The notes below the pieces were generated by a model. The model did no database searches and was not told the DNA's origin. It worked only from the letters and a program-made list of their open reading frames with translations. DNA of 64,000 bases from Ariolimax columbianus (Eukaryota > Mollusca > Gastropoda > Stylommatophora > Arionidae). Shown in pieces: positions 1 through 8,940 of the stretch. Position 1 is the stretch's first letter. Every line of letters starts with the position of its first letter. The position numbers and the translations under genes are program-made. The stretch lies in NCBI GenBank assembly GCA_036924085.1, contig JAVGWX010000007.1, positions 101,278,960 through 101,342,959 on the forward strand, written 5' to 3'.

Positions 1-1400
1 GCAGCCTTCTGTTTCTTTTTAGAAAACTTATTCTTAAACTTATCTTTCCTCATTTGTTTCTCAGCATCTCTCTGCTCTTTTGATTTACCTTCCTTCCTCT
101 TAAGTTTTTTTGCAAGTTTTTCGGCTTCTTCTTTTTCAGGATCTATCCCTTCAAGGATAAGCTTTTTCCTTTTGTTGATCTGACGTTTTTCACCAAAGTC
201 TCTTTCGTCCAGTCGGATTTCTGCTTCTCTCCTCGACACTGCCACTTCTGTGAGTATCTTCATGACTTCTTTCTCGTCTGTTGGGTGCTCTGTCAGTTTA
301 GTATTAATGTATGACTCGACTGACTTTACGAGGTGAACATCAAACTGTGTTACCAAAGTGACTGCCATACCACCACGGCCAGCACGAGCGGTTCTTCCTA
401 CCCTATGAACATAATCCCGAGGTCTATTAGGCACATTGTGATTGATGATCAAATCCACGGTAGGAATATCTAGACCACGACTGGCAACATCAGTAGCAAT
501 CAAGATTTTCACCTGATCCGATTTAAATTTGGTCAGCCCAGACAAACGAAACTTTTGCGGCAACATGGAGTGAAGGGAAACGCATGGAAACCCCAGGTCT
601 TCACACATCATTGACAAGATCTGTGCATACTTGCAGGTACTGGTAAATATGATGACAGAGCTCTTTGTATGTTCTGTGGTGTAGACATCAAGAATATGCA
701 TCAGGTAGGCATCTTTTAAGTCTGCATTCATAAGTACATATCGTTGATCAAGCTCTTCGACTGTCATAACATCAGCTGACTGGGACCAGGAGAATACTTT
801 TTCTTTTGATGATTCCTGAAGCTGCCTTATAGCTGGGGTCATGGTAGCACTGAACAAAAGTGTTTGCCTTTTAGCTGGCAGCTTCTTGAAAATAATTTCC
901 AACTGTTCTGCAAACCCACTGTCTTCTAGTAAACGATCAGCTTCATCAAGGACGAGAAACTTAATTTTCTTAAGGCTGAATGTATCACAGCTTTCATAAT
1001 GATCAGCCAGACGACCAGGTGTAGAAACAACTATGTGCGGTTTCACATTTAAATCTTGTCCTTGGCGTACCATATCCATTCCTCCAGTGATAACAGTCAC
1101 ATTTACGTTGATTTCTTTACCAAGAATTCGAAACTGGTCTGCAATCTGGAAGGCCAACTCTCGTGTGGGTGTCAACACCAACGCATATGGTCCATAACGA
1201 TCTTCTGATAGTTTCTGAAGAATAGGAAGAGCAAATGCTGCTGTTTTCCCACTCCCTGTTTTGGCGCAGCCTACGCAGTTTTGGCCTTCCAAAATGGGAG
1301 GAACACATTGACTCTGTATGGGCGATGGCTTTGTGATTCCCATAGTTATACATTGTTTAACAAGCCAGTCATCGAGCCCTAGCTCTTCAAATGTTGACAT
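1..1400 (-). CDS. DDX49: DDX49 (Dbp8-type) DEAD-box RNA helicase, 3' end outside window
   Basis: An ATP-dependent RNA helicase of the DDX49/Dbp8 family; family members act in the nucleolus in ribosome biogenesis. The frame is open from ATG at 1400-1398 to the window edge (466 codons; human DDX49 is about 483 residues, so only a short tail is missing). All helicase motifs are present: Q-motif region PSPIQSQC (25-32), motif I AKTGSGKT (46-53), PTRELA (78-83), TPGR (127-130), DEAD (152-155), SAT (184-186), IIFTST (250-255), ATDVASRGLD (302-311) and HRVGRTARAG (332-341). The tail is Lys/Glu-rich, as in the family. The start begins MSTFEELGL, where the family normally starts. The ORF has no intron although PSMA3 and GNPAT nearby are split into many exons; a retrocopy or intron loss are both possible. 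No frameshift or stop was found, so it looks functional. Other DEAD-box paralogues are less likely given length and N-terminus. Confidence 0.93.
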   Translation of the reverse strand, partial: MSTFEELGLDDWLVKQCITMGITKPSPIQSQCVPPILEGQNCVGCAKTGSGKTAAFALPILQKLSEDRYGPYALVLTPTRELAFQIADQFRILGKEINVNVTVITGGMDMVRQGQDLNVKPHIVVSTPGRLADHYESCDTFSLKKIKFLVLDEADRLLEDSGFAEQLEIIFKKLPAKRQTLLFSATMTPAIRQLQESSKEKVFSWSQSADVMTVEELDQRYVLMNADLKDAYLMHILDVYTTEHTKSSVIIFTSTCKYAQILSMMCEDLGFPCVSLHSMLPQKFRLSGLTKFKSDQVKILIATDVASRGLDIPTVDLIINHNVPNRPRDYVHRVGRTARAGRGGMAVTLVTQFDVHLVKSVESYINTKLTEHPTDEKEVMKILTEVAVSRREAEIRLDERDFGEKRQINKRKKLILEGIDPEKEEAEKLAKKLKRKEGKSKEQRDAEKQMRKDKFKNKFSKKKQKA

Positions 1401-1561
1401 GATTGATGATTACAATTATAATGGTTGAAGTAGCAAGACTAAAATAACTGACAAAATGTTCTCAACACAAAACAAGTACACACATCCGCCATGTGGAATC
1501 GCAATGGCTGATGGGAAACTCTACACAGGAAGTCCGTTCCTTCTAGCAAACTAGAGGCCAC
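1401..1561 (-). promoter_or_regulatory. DDX49 5' leader / MTLN-DDX49 intergenic stretch
   Basis: 161 bp separate the MTLN-like stop from the DDX49 start. I see no AATAAA on the minus strand here, so no clear 3' end for an MTLN-only transcript. An ETS-type core GGAAGT lies at 1529-1534 (plus strand), which could belong to a TATA-less promoter for DDX49. A 17-codon upstream ORF (1492-1439, starting MADVC) has a good start context and ends 38 bp before the DDX49 ATG. Whether this is a promoter or the linker of a two-cistron mRNA cannot be told from sequence. Confidence 0.4.
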
Positions 1562-1738
1562 CTACCCCCTTGTTTCAATGTTTATTTGTCTTCTTATTTC
1601 GTCAAGTTTGTTACTTAAGCGGTCCTTTCTCCATTGAAGATATTTCATCCTGGCGGCTTTGAGCTTGTAGCCCACAAAGACACCGAGACCAAAGGCGCAC
1701 AAACTAATCAATATTGCATCCTTATCGGCGATCGCCAT
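1562..1738 (-). CDS. MTLN: Mitoregulin-like mitochondrial inner-membrane micropeptide, 58 aa
   Basis: A 58-residue ORF starting at an ATG in the context ACCATGG. Residues 9-25 form one hydrophobic segment (SLCAFGLGVFVGY lies within it), followed by a basic, amphipathic helix with KYLQWRKDRLSNKLDEIRR. Mammalian mitoregulin (56 residues) has the same plan: short N-terminus, one TM segment ending in G-W/Y, then a YLxWRKxRLxxKL motif. That motif match, the position of the membrane segment and the length support the call. Mitoregulin sits in the inner mitochondrial membrane and influences respiratory supercomplexes and fatty-acid oxidation. It is single-exon here, as in mammals. It lies upstream of DDX49 on the same strand. 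A TTG-initiated extension of four codons exists but the ATG is better. Main doubt: the protein is short, so similarity rests on about 30 residues. Confidence 0.8.
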   Translation of the reverse strand: MAIADKDAILISLCAFGLGVFVGYKLKAARMKYLQWRKDRLSNKLDEIRRQINIETRG

Positions 1739-2527
1739 GGTTTGAGACAAAACATAAGACAGTGCTCTCCCCCTGAGTGGCCGCAGTTTTTTTTTGTTTT
1801 GTCCATTTTAATTTTGGCCTTTACGGATTCTTCTAGCGAAGGCCCGTCCTTTTCAACCCCATACGTCTTTTCGGCTATATCAGGACGTTTTGGGCAGTGC
1901 ATAAATGCGTGAGTGTGTGTGGCCAATGGGTGCATAGTGTATACGTTTGTAATGTGTTCCAATATATCAGTTTTGCAGGACAGTAGTTCTGTCAATCATT
2001 TCTGTAACTGGAGAAGTGGCCCTTAGTTCTTAGTCGAGCAGTGCTTCTGCATGAGCAGATGCCCCTGTACAGGTTCCAGCTCTGGTATGAGCTGGATGTA
2101 GCCGTGAGAAGGATTTTCTGCTTAGTGGGCTAGGCTCGAGCAGCTTATTACTCCGCTACTTTTGGGACAAGTGCCGCGAAGGGTGGTTAACCGATGTGCC
2201 AGTCCATCTTAATAGACTCACACTTGAGCAAAGTAGACCCGCAGCCTGTTAAAAAGACGTTAAGTTAAGACCTAACCATGGCCGGTGTTATGCCATGTCA
2301 CACAGTTTGTCGCCTCTTACGACATGCTCTATGTGGGGCAGTAGTGCTAAACTTGTCCTTGTCATACACAAAGACCCCGGCGGACCAATCGGGATTCGGA
2401 CCACTCGATAAGTGGTCGCACCGAGGAAAATCTTTGATATGCACACTGAACACAGGCGATTTCGAAATCGATTTGTTGCCCTAAATGTACACCTTTACAC
2501 CACACTCTACTGATTATAACTTAACTT
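1739..2527. other. No gene seen; MTLN upstream region and unclassified repeat
   Basis: 1739-2000 is the upstream region of the MTLN-like gene, with a T-rich run at 1788-1800. Overlapping ORFs here have no recognisable similarity. 2010-2275 ends in ttaaaaagacgttaagttaa, which resembles the 3' terminus of the CR1/L2-like LINE found elsewhere in the window, so it may be a SINE or LINE end in plus orientation. Confidence 0.4.
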
Positions 2528-2915
2528 CTGTATAATGGTTTACAAGGCTCTGTATACAGCCAGTTTCTTCTACTAAACTTGATCTGAAAATAACTGTGCG
2601 TCCAATATATTTATGAATGCATTAACTGATCACGATCCCACTATTTCCTGTAGCAATGCATTAACTGATCACGATCCCACTATTTCCTGTAGCAATGCAT
2701 TAACTGATCACGATCCCACTATTTCCTGTAGCAATGCGTTAACTGATCACGATCCCACTATTTCCTGTAGCAATGCATTAACTGATCACGATCCCACTAT
2801 TTCCTGTAGCAATGCATTAACTGATCACGATCCCACTATTTCCTGTAGCAATGCATTAAAAGCGCTTCCTATTCTCTGACTAAAATAATATTTCGTAATA
2901 TCTATTAAATTTAAT
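2528..2915 (-). repeat. CR1/L2-like LINE 3' end, copy with internal minisatellite
   Basis: Matches the 3' untranslated end seen at 37450-37740: tgtatacagccagt, then gtccaatatattta and later tctctgactaaa. The internal 2616-2849 stretch has been expanded into six tandem copies. A second copy in the same orientation follows at once. Confidence 0.7.
2616..2849. repeat. 39-bp tandem repeat, six copies, inside a LINE 3' end
   Basis: Six copies of a 39-bp unit beginning aatgcattaactgatcac, only one base differing among them (gcgtta in copy 4). Because 39 is divisible by three the unit is open as a 13-residue repeat, but there is no sign of a gene. Each unit corresponds to the aatgcattaattgtccctgc segment of neighbouring LINE copies (about 37571-37609). 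Confidence 0.93.
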
Positions 2916-3582
2916 TCAACTTAGCGTCTTTATACTAGTTTAGAAGACTGCAGTGTATGTATACAACGAATTTCATGTACATTTCCTTGCTCTAGAAGTT
3001 GCGTGCATCCAATTTATTCTTAAATTCATTAATTGTCCCTGCCTCCATTACTTCTTGTGGCAATGAATTCCAAGCATTCACCACTCTCTGACTAAAAAAA
3101 TGATTTCCTAATATCTAATCTGGACGTTTCTTTAGTTAATTTATAGCTATGCCCTCTTGTTCTTGTAGGTGTTTGTATTTTGAAAAAACTTGTGTTTTAG
3201 TCTAATTTATCTTCATAACTGTAATCCCACTATCGGCTTTGTCGCTATTTTTTGTATCCTTTCCAGCATGTTTATATCCCCTCTATGATAAGGACTCCAC
3301 GCCCGTACACAGTACTCCAATCTAGGTCTAACTAATGCTTTATACAGTTTGATAATCACTTTCTTGCTCCTATGTTAAACATGTCTTGTTTTAATACTTA
3401 ACATTGCATTTGCCATTTTCACTGCTACCTGAACTTGCTTACTCGCCTTACATGTAAGATCTATTATAACCCCTAGGTCCCTTTCCTTATCTATCTTTCT
3501 AATATTGTTCTCGCCCATTCTGTAATATGTTCTATGTTGGATCTACCCATGTGGAGACTGTACATTTATCTACATTATTCAA
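2916..3582 (-). mobile_element. CR1/L2-like LINE, 3' fragment with end of RT ORF
   Basis: Minus-strand 3' fragment parallel to 37450-38170. It contains the 3' UTR and the end of the reverse-transcriptase ORF (region encoding the LYKALVRPRLEYC-like stretch) with frameshifts and stops. Non-functional. Confidence 0.75.
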
Positions 3583-4170
3583 ACAGTATCAACGCAGTTT
3601 ATAAGCCGATTAACAAAAACATGTCGGTATGACTGAGTTGCCGTACCGGGGGATAAAAACAAAAAGGAAACTAAGTTAACCTCTCGAGGCCTTCGTCGGG
3701 GACCAAGAATTAGCTATGGGAACTAAGATGGGAGCTAAGATGGGAACTAAGATGGGTCCTAGCTATGCCCGTCTTTTTAATGGGCCATTTTGAATTTCTC
3801 AATTGGTCTGTCCGTCAGGTATTCTTGCCTATGAAGACTGCTTATACCGATATCTTTGCGGTTAACATCCATGGTGATGTGCAATCAACCATACTGGTCA
3901 AGACCTCACCTAACGTTAGCGATAGTCCTCACTGGAAACAGACTGTCTCAAAGCAGTCTGGCCGATGAGGTGGGGATCGACATTATAATCCCCATAGTGG
4001 TGAGCTTAATGAGGAGTCTGGCATGACACTACCCGGTGAACCACGATCCACCTTCTCAAGTTTAAGATATAAGATAAGCCACTGCAACCCGCCATCAAAG
4101 AAACGTCGCCAAGAGTTCAATGAACTCAAATACACGTGGCTTCTACAACAACACAACAACAACCGACATG
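3583..4170. repeat. LTR-like repeat (about 3965-4170) and flanking sequence without genes
   Basis: 3965-4170 resembles 46905-47080: both carry gtggggat-gacattat, then gatataaga-agccactg-aacc (a TATA-like box) and aagaactcaa-like ends. TATA followed by a short leader suggests a solo LTR, but I could not identify terminal TG...CA or target-site duplication. 3724-3754 has a small gggaactaagat repeat. Confidence 0.4.
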
Positions 4171-4584
4171 TTTGAGAAGCGCCTCTCCTTCTTCGTTAGA
4201 TCTCTTATCAACTTCCATCCAACTTATTGTTTCACACTTCTATTTTTCTGACATTGATCAGCTGGTGATGTACAACCCCGAAGTCACCATTGGAAAGCTG
4301 TGTTATGACTGATCTCGACTACACAGAGGACGTATGTCAAGTCATGCTTCCACTTTTAGACGCCGATAAAACCATTGGCTCACCTTATAAGACCTTGGAT
4401 CTAGATTAGGCATCCACATCTCATGGACAAAAATCAAGATACAAACCTTGACTACAATACCACAACAGCAGGAATTATTGTCGATGTCAACTCCACTTTC
4501 CACCGAGTTCTCAATTCCCCTGGCCAATAAACAAAACCCCGACGAACGAATTCATCGTAACATTCCTCGACTGGAACCAGCAAA

Positions 4585-4705
4585 CTCACCGTAACATCCC
4601 TCGACTGTCTCCTCTGCGAATCGAGTCTGGAACCAGCAAACTCACCGTAACATCCCTCGACTGTCTCCTCTGTGAATCGAGTCTGGAACCAGCAGAGGCT
4701 TTCAC
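4585..4705. repeat. 60-bp tandem repeat, about 2.5 copies
   Basis: Repeats of ctcaccgtaacatccctcga ... gaatcgagtctggaaccagc; a partial copy starts at about 4553. It runs straight into a LINE fragment. Confidence 0.8.
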
Positions 4706-4800
4706 CAAGCTACGAATTTGCATAACCTGTGTCGTCCCGTCCTGCTGTACGGTTCTGAAACCTGGACTATTCTGCCAGTCCATGCGCGATGAGGTGGTCA
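4706..4800 (+). mobile_element. LINE reverse-transcriptase C-terminal fragment
   Basis: One frame reads NLCRPVLLYGSETWTILP, the conserved LLYGSETW segment that follows the RT domain in many RTE/L2-like LINEs. About 30 codons only. Confidence 0.6.
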
Positions 4801-5364
4801 ATATGTCTTTATAGAAGGCCGTCGGAGTATATATTCATGGCCAACTGCAATAGAAAACGCCGGGCTCATTGGGAAAATACCCATGAAACGTCACATGTAT
4901 AGGCCAACCAAATTACAGAACTCATCAGTACTCATATTGTACCAAGGTTTATAATCACCCACACAGAGAAATAACACAAATAACGGTACAAAACACAACA
5001 AATCACTGTTGAGAGTGATCCTTTCACAGAATCCTGCTCTGAAACAAACCGAATACCCATCTTCTTTTATTTATTTACGGTATACAACAACCCGCGCTCC
5101 TAATGAAATCAGTCTTTTGAAATCTTTACCCCTTTCATGATAGTGAGTATTTTTGAAAATAACGTTCCCCGTGTTTTACGTAATCTGTTCAACCCATGGC
5201 GCACGGGTTTTGAACAGTGATGTCAGCCTTCGGCGCGTTCCATTTGTAGCTAGAAATTGTGTGAGCAAATACATAGGTCTACCAGATAAAGCAACAGAGA
5301 TTAGGGCCGGGGACCTATTCTCTGGTGCCAAAAAATTACTGGGGAGGTGTTGGTGATGGTGGAA

Positions 5365-5654
5365 AAAGCTAGGTTAAACACAACGCCATCGTCAGATGCC
5401 TAAAGTCAAAGTAACCCATAGCATTACTGCCGTAGGGGTGTGAAGTATTAGCGACATCACATTTCAAGGCTCGGTTATATGAGGACGGGTGCCACGCCTC
5501 TTCCTTCCCGGAATGAACTGGTACCCATTTAAGTCTGAGTAGACCCGGGAGCACTGGCGGTCTTGGAAAAAAACCTTCCCGCCTCAACTGGAAAATGAAC
5601 ACAGGACTACTCAGATGCAAAGCCAGTTATCTAACAACTGCGCTACGCGGCTTC

Positions 5655-5655
<1 letters not shown>
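5365..5655 (-). mobile_element. tRNA-derived SINE, family 2
   Basis: On the minus strand the head at 5655 reads TAGCGCAGTTGTTAGATAAC (A-box-like), followed by a degenerate B box (TGTTCATTTTCC). The body contains aaatgggtaccagttc and ctaatacttcacacccc, matching the copy at 30340-30545. The B box looks too degraded for pol III use. Confidence 0.6.

Positions 5656-5721
<66 letters not shown>
5656..5721. repeat. (TA)n microsatellite, about 33 units
   Basis: Uninterrupted TA repeat. It directly follows the 3' end of the minus-strand LINE at 5722-6370 and may be that element's expanded tail. Confidence 0.97.
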
Positions 5722-5723
<2 letters not shown>

Positions 5724-6370
5724 TCATGTCCCGTAACCTAGAAGGCAGTTTAGGCACCGTTATTGCAGTTTGTTGAACCCACCATACGTCTCGATTTTTC
5801 GCCAGGGTATACGTTTCAGCCATAGATCTCCCCGTCAACTCTTTTACATTGTCCTCCTATCTCTTTTGTTGGTCTCCCTCTCCCACGCTTCCCATGCACA
5901 GTGCCTTGCAGGATGGTTTTGGTCAGCCCCACCGATCGTGACATATATCCATACCATGTTAATTTTCGTGTTTTTAACTATAGTAAATAGGTTTTTATAC
6001 TGCCCTAACTCCTACCTAAGAATTTCAAGAACACTCTAGTTTGTAACGCTATCTAAATATGAAATGCCAAGAATTCTTCGCATCATCTCATTTCCATTGC
6101 GTTCATTTTACGTTTTAGTGCAGCCTTCAGAGTCCAATTCTCACACGCGTAGCGGTATACCGAGTTGACTATTGTATACATTAAAGTCAGCTTTGGTTTA
6201 AGGCTAATGTTCTTGACTTTCCAGATTATTCGCAGTCTTGTCAGTGTGACCATGGCCATTGCTGTTCTTGACTGGATCTCCTCTCTACACCCCTGTGCAT
6301 TCATTTCTGTTCCCATATATTTGACCCGCGTAACACTTTTCAGAGATTCACCTTTGACCATAATCAGGTT
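5722..6370 (-). mobile_element. RTE/L2-like LINE, C-terminal ORF fragment
   Basis: Minus strand, two readable blocks. 6361-6083 gives VKYMGTEMNAQGC, then IWKVKNISLKPKLTLMYTIV and YACENWTL, the post-RT region of RTE/L2-like ORF2. 5838-5722 gives GRSMAETYTLAKNRDVW and PSRLRD, the usual C-terminus (W..D..K.WTG..M.E......R..WR). Frame changes between blocks show decay. Confidence 0.75.
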
Positions 6371-6456
6371 TTAAATACCCCCAGGATCGTTGATCATGAT
6401 ATTGTACTCATATATATATATAAACATGAAAGGAAAATATATTTCATATAGACAAG

Positions 6457-6600
6457 TTGATCCAAGAGCATGGTCATATGTGTTTGAGACTGCCACCCCA
6501 ACCTTACCATTCACATTTAAACCCCATTGAACTCGTTTGGGAAAAAGTTAAGGGGGAAGGGTCACCTAGAATCTGGTCAAAATGCGTTTTGTTCGGTAAA
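6457..6600 (+). pseudogene. Tc1/mariner-type transposase fragment
   Basis: Reads LRLPPQPYHSHLNPIELVW then EKVKG. This is the C-terminal catalytic stretch P-x-DLNPIELxW of IS630/Tc1/mariner transposases, with the third catalytic acidic region retained only as HLNPIE (Asp to His). No flanking terminal repeats were recognised. Confidence 0.6.
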
Positions 6601-7025
6601 TTGAATTTTGTTGGGCTGTTGGGAAAGTATAATCAATCTTCTTTCAAATACAACTTGAATTTAATGTCTATCATCATTAGTTTTTTCCAGATATAGACTG
6701 TAAAACAGGACTAGGGTATATGCCTAAAGAAATAACATTTTTTTTCGTAATTTACAGTAAATTATTTTCTTAAGTGACACAATAATTTCTTTGCTAACAC
6801 ATATCAAAAGAACTAGCCACTTTAAGAAAATGGCATTACCTGACACAATGTAATTTATTAAGTTTATTGGGACATTGAAAGGGTTATAAGGGTTATTTAG
6901 ATATTAGGTGACAACCATTGTAAAAACAGACAATAGTTGACACATGAAAGTTTCGTCATTTAGTCGTCCGTCTTTCAAGGGAGTTTTCCGGTGAGTCCAA
7001 AGGCCTATCTTAAATCATTTTCTCT
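6601..7025. other. No gene seen
   Basis: AT-rich sequence without recognisable coding or repeat structure. Confidence 0.4.
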
Positions 7026-7495
7026 TCGATCAACTGTTGCTGTGTTTCTAGCCCTGTGAGCTCACGATCAACTATTGCTGTGCTTCTAGCCCTGTGAGCT
7101 TCTATCAACTGTTGCTGTGATTCTAGTCCTGTGAGCTTCACAAAGGAGACTGTGCTTCAGGTCTTCGTCAAACCGACACAGATTTTTGAGCATGGTCGCT
7201 CCCCATGACCAGACAGCCTCTCTTTGGTCTGTATAGGTGGGACAGTTCTGCAGGATATGTTCTGGTGTCTGCTTGGGTGCTCTACAATCGCACGTGGCAG
7301 TGTCTCTGGGACCCACTCTGTAGAGATAGGCCTGGAGTCTACAATGTCCCGTTCTAAGTGGGAATATTTGTGTCTGCCTATCTCTGCTAAGTGCGTCTAT
7401 GCTGTCATTTTGTGGCTTTAATTCTTTGTGCCGGACTCTTCGTTCCGTTCTCATGGATAGATTGTTTTTTTTTATTGTATGTGTTTGCCTCACTA
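7026..7495 (-). mobile_element. I-like LINE (divergent family), C-terminal end plus 3' tail repeats
   Basis: Minus ORF (7493-7086) contains FPLRTGHCRLQAYLYRVG and CDCRAPKQTPEHILQNCP, the C-terminal C-x-C...H..C zinc-binding segment that follows RNase H in I-group LINEs. The 3' end, 7030-7140, holds three copies of about 36 bp (gatcaactgttgctgtg...tctagccctgtgagct). Confidence 0.7.
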
Positions 7496-7819
7496 GTTTC
7501 TACTGGCGGAGGCGCGCCTATTCCACCACATACCGTAGTAAACTGAGCGATATTAAGACGCATACACCAGTGCTTGGATGTATGTGTGCATCTGAATGTA
7601 CCTATGCTAGGTTTGAGCTCTCTCAGAAGCCAGCCTAACCAAAGTACAACGCAAGGGTCTCACCCTGAGGGCGCGTGTGAAAGTTGTGCAAGAGTGTGAT
7701 TGTAGGATAAAGTCAAATGAAACAGTGAGGTAAGAAGAGATATAAGGAGGGAATAGAGAACTTCCGGCTTTTGATAGCTTATCATCTCCAAGGATACCGC
7801 AGTGGGCGGGAGTCAACTG

Positions 7820-8880
7820 TAGAACCAGATCGGTTGTTGTTTTTTTTGGACAGCAGCTTGATATTTTATTCCGTGTGAGTCCATATTGTTTGGGGGCTTG
7901 AAATGGCTTGAGGTATTCATGGAGTCTCTCAGAATGACCATTTCCTTGTAGCTACGTTGAGTTACTCGTACTGCACGGACAGCTGTTGCTTCAACTCTGA
8001 AATTGATACATGTCTCTCCAGCTGGTATGGAGTAGTTTTTCTATGTCGCGGTTTCAGTGTGATGTAGATTCCACTGTGTGTACACATGTCCAGGAGTTGC
8101 TAGGGTACTGTCTCTTGAGCTCTCACTCTTAGTGACCTACCCATCTGTGTACACATGTCCAGGAGTTGCTAAGGTACTGTCTCTTGAGCTCCTACAGAAC
8201 ATAATGTTCGTGTTCTGTTGCCGACTGCTCACTTTTCTTTGCTATCCTCGAAACTGTACGATTATTTTGGGCCAGTCATGAGTCCGTATCCATGGTTTTG
8301 GAAAAAAAAGTCTGCTTCGCACTTTTCGATGTCTACATGTTTTCTGTGGTTTTCTCTGATCAGATGATTGGGGTTTTTCTATGGCCTACTTTAATATCTA
8401 CAGTAGGCTGTTACATAGTAGATTGTTTTTAGTTCTCTCTTTAAACTTCTGGTGTACAGGTAGCCTTTTTAGTATATCAAACTGAGTAAGAAATTTGTAT
8501 TTTTCTCCTATACTCGAGGCGTTCAATATTTGCCATTTTTCATAGCTGTATAATAGGAGTGCTTTTCAATCCCCCAAGAGTAATTCTGAGACCCATATTT
8601 TGGACGATCTAGTTTTCCTGTGTATCTTTTAGTTGCTATTGTCCAAGTGCTACAGGCATATTCGATGATTGGTCTTATTATCCCAGCGTAGACTTACATG
8701 ATGATTATTTTTCCCCTCAAAGAAGAACCTTTTGTCTATGAGGCTGATATGTTTGAGGAATTCATTTGCGATACAATCTGTCCCGGGTGCTTTTTTTTGT
8801 TATTTAATTTCCTAATTTCGTCTTTAGCTCCTGTAGGAGTTCAGGAATCTACTATTTTGGTATTTTAACAAGTTTACTAG
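7820..8880 (-). mobile_element. Degraded LINE remnant, minus strand (tentative)
   Basis: Minus translation gives scattered blocks such as NEFLKHISLIDKR and WDNKTNHRI resembling the middle of a LINE ORF, with many stops. A 70-bp duplication (tgtgtacacatgtccaggag...) lies at 8076-8196. Family not resolved. Confidence 0.35.
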
Positions 8881-8940
8881 TAGCAGTTGTAAATAAACTA
8901 GAACGAACATAACACAACGTTGTTACGAGCAGTCAGTCAG

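Noticed and set aside
1634..1995. ORFs overlapping the mitoregulin-like gene on both strands
   Set aside because: Shadows or leader sequence; no similarity recognised, while the 58-codon ORF matches a known family.
7820..8880. Possible host gene on the minus strand
   Set aside because: Frequent stops and LINE-like fragments; no splice-consistent exon chain.
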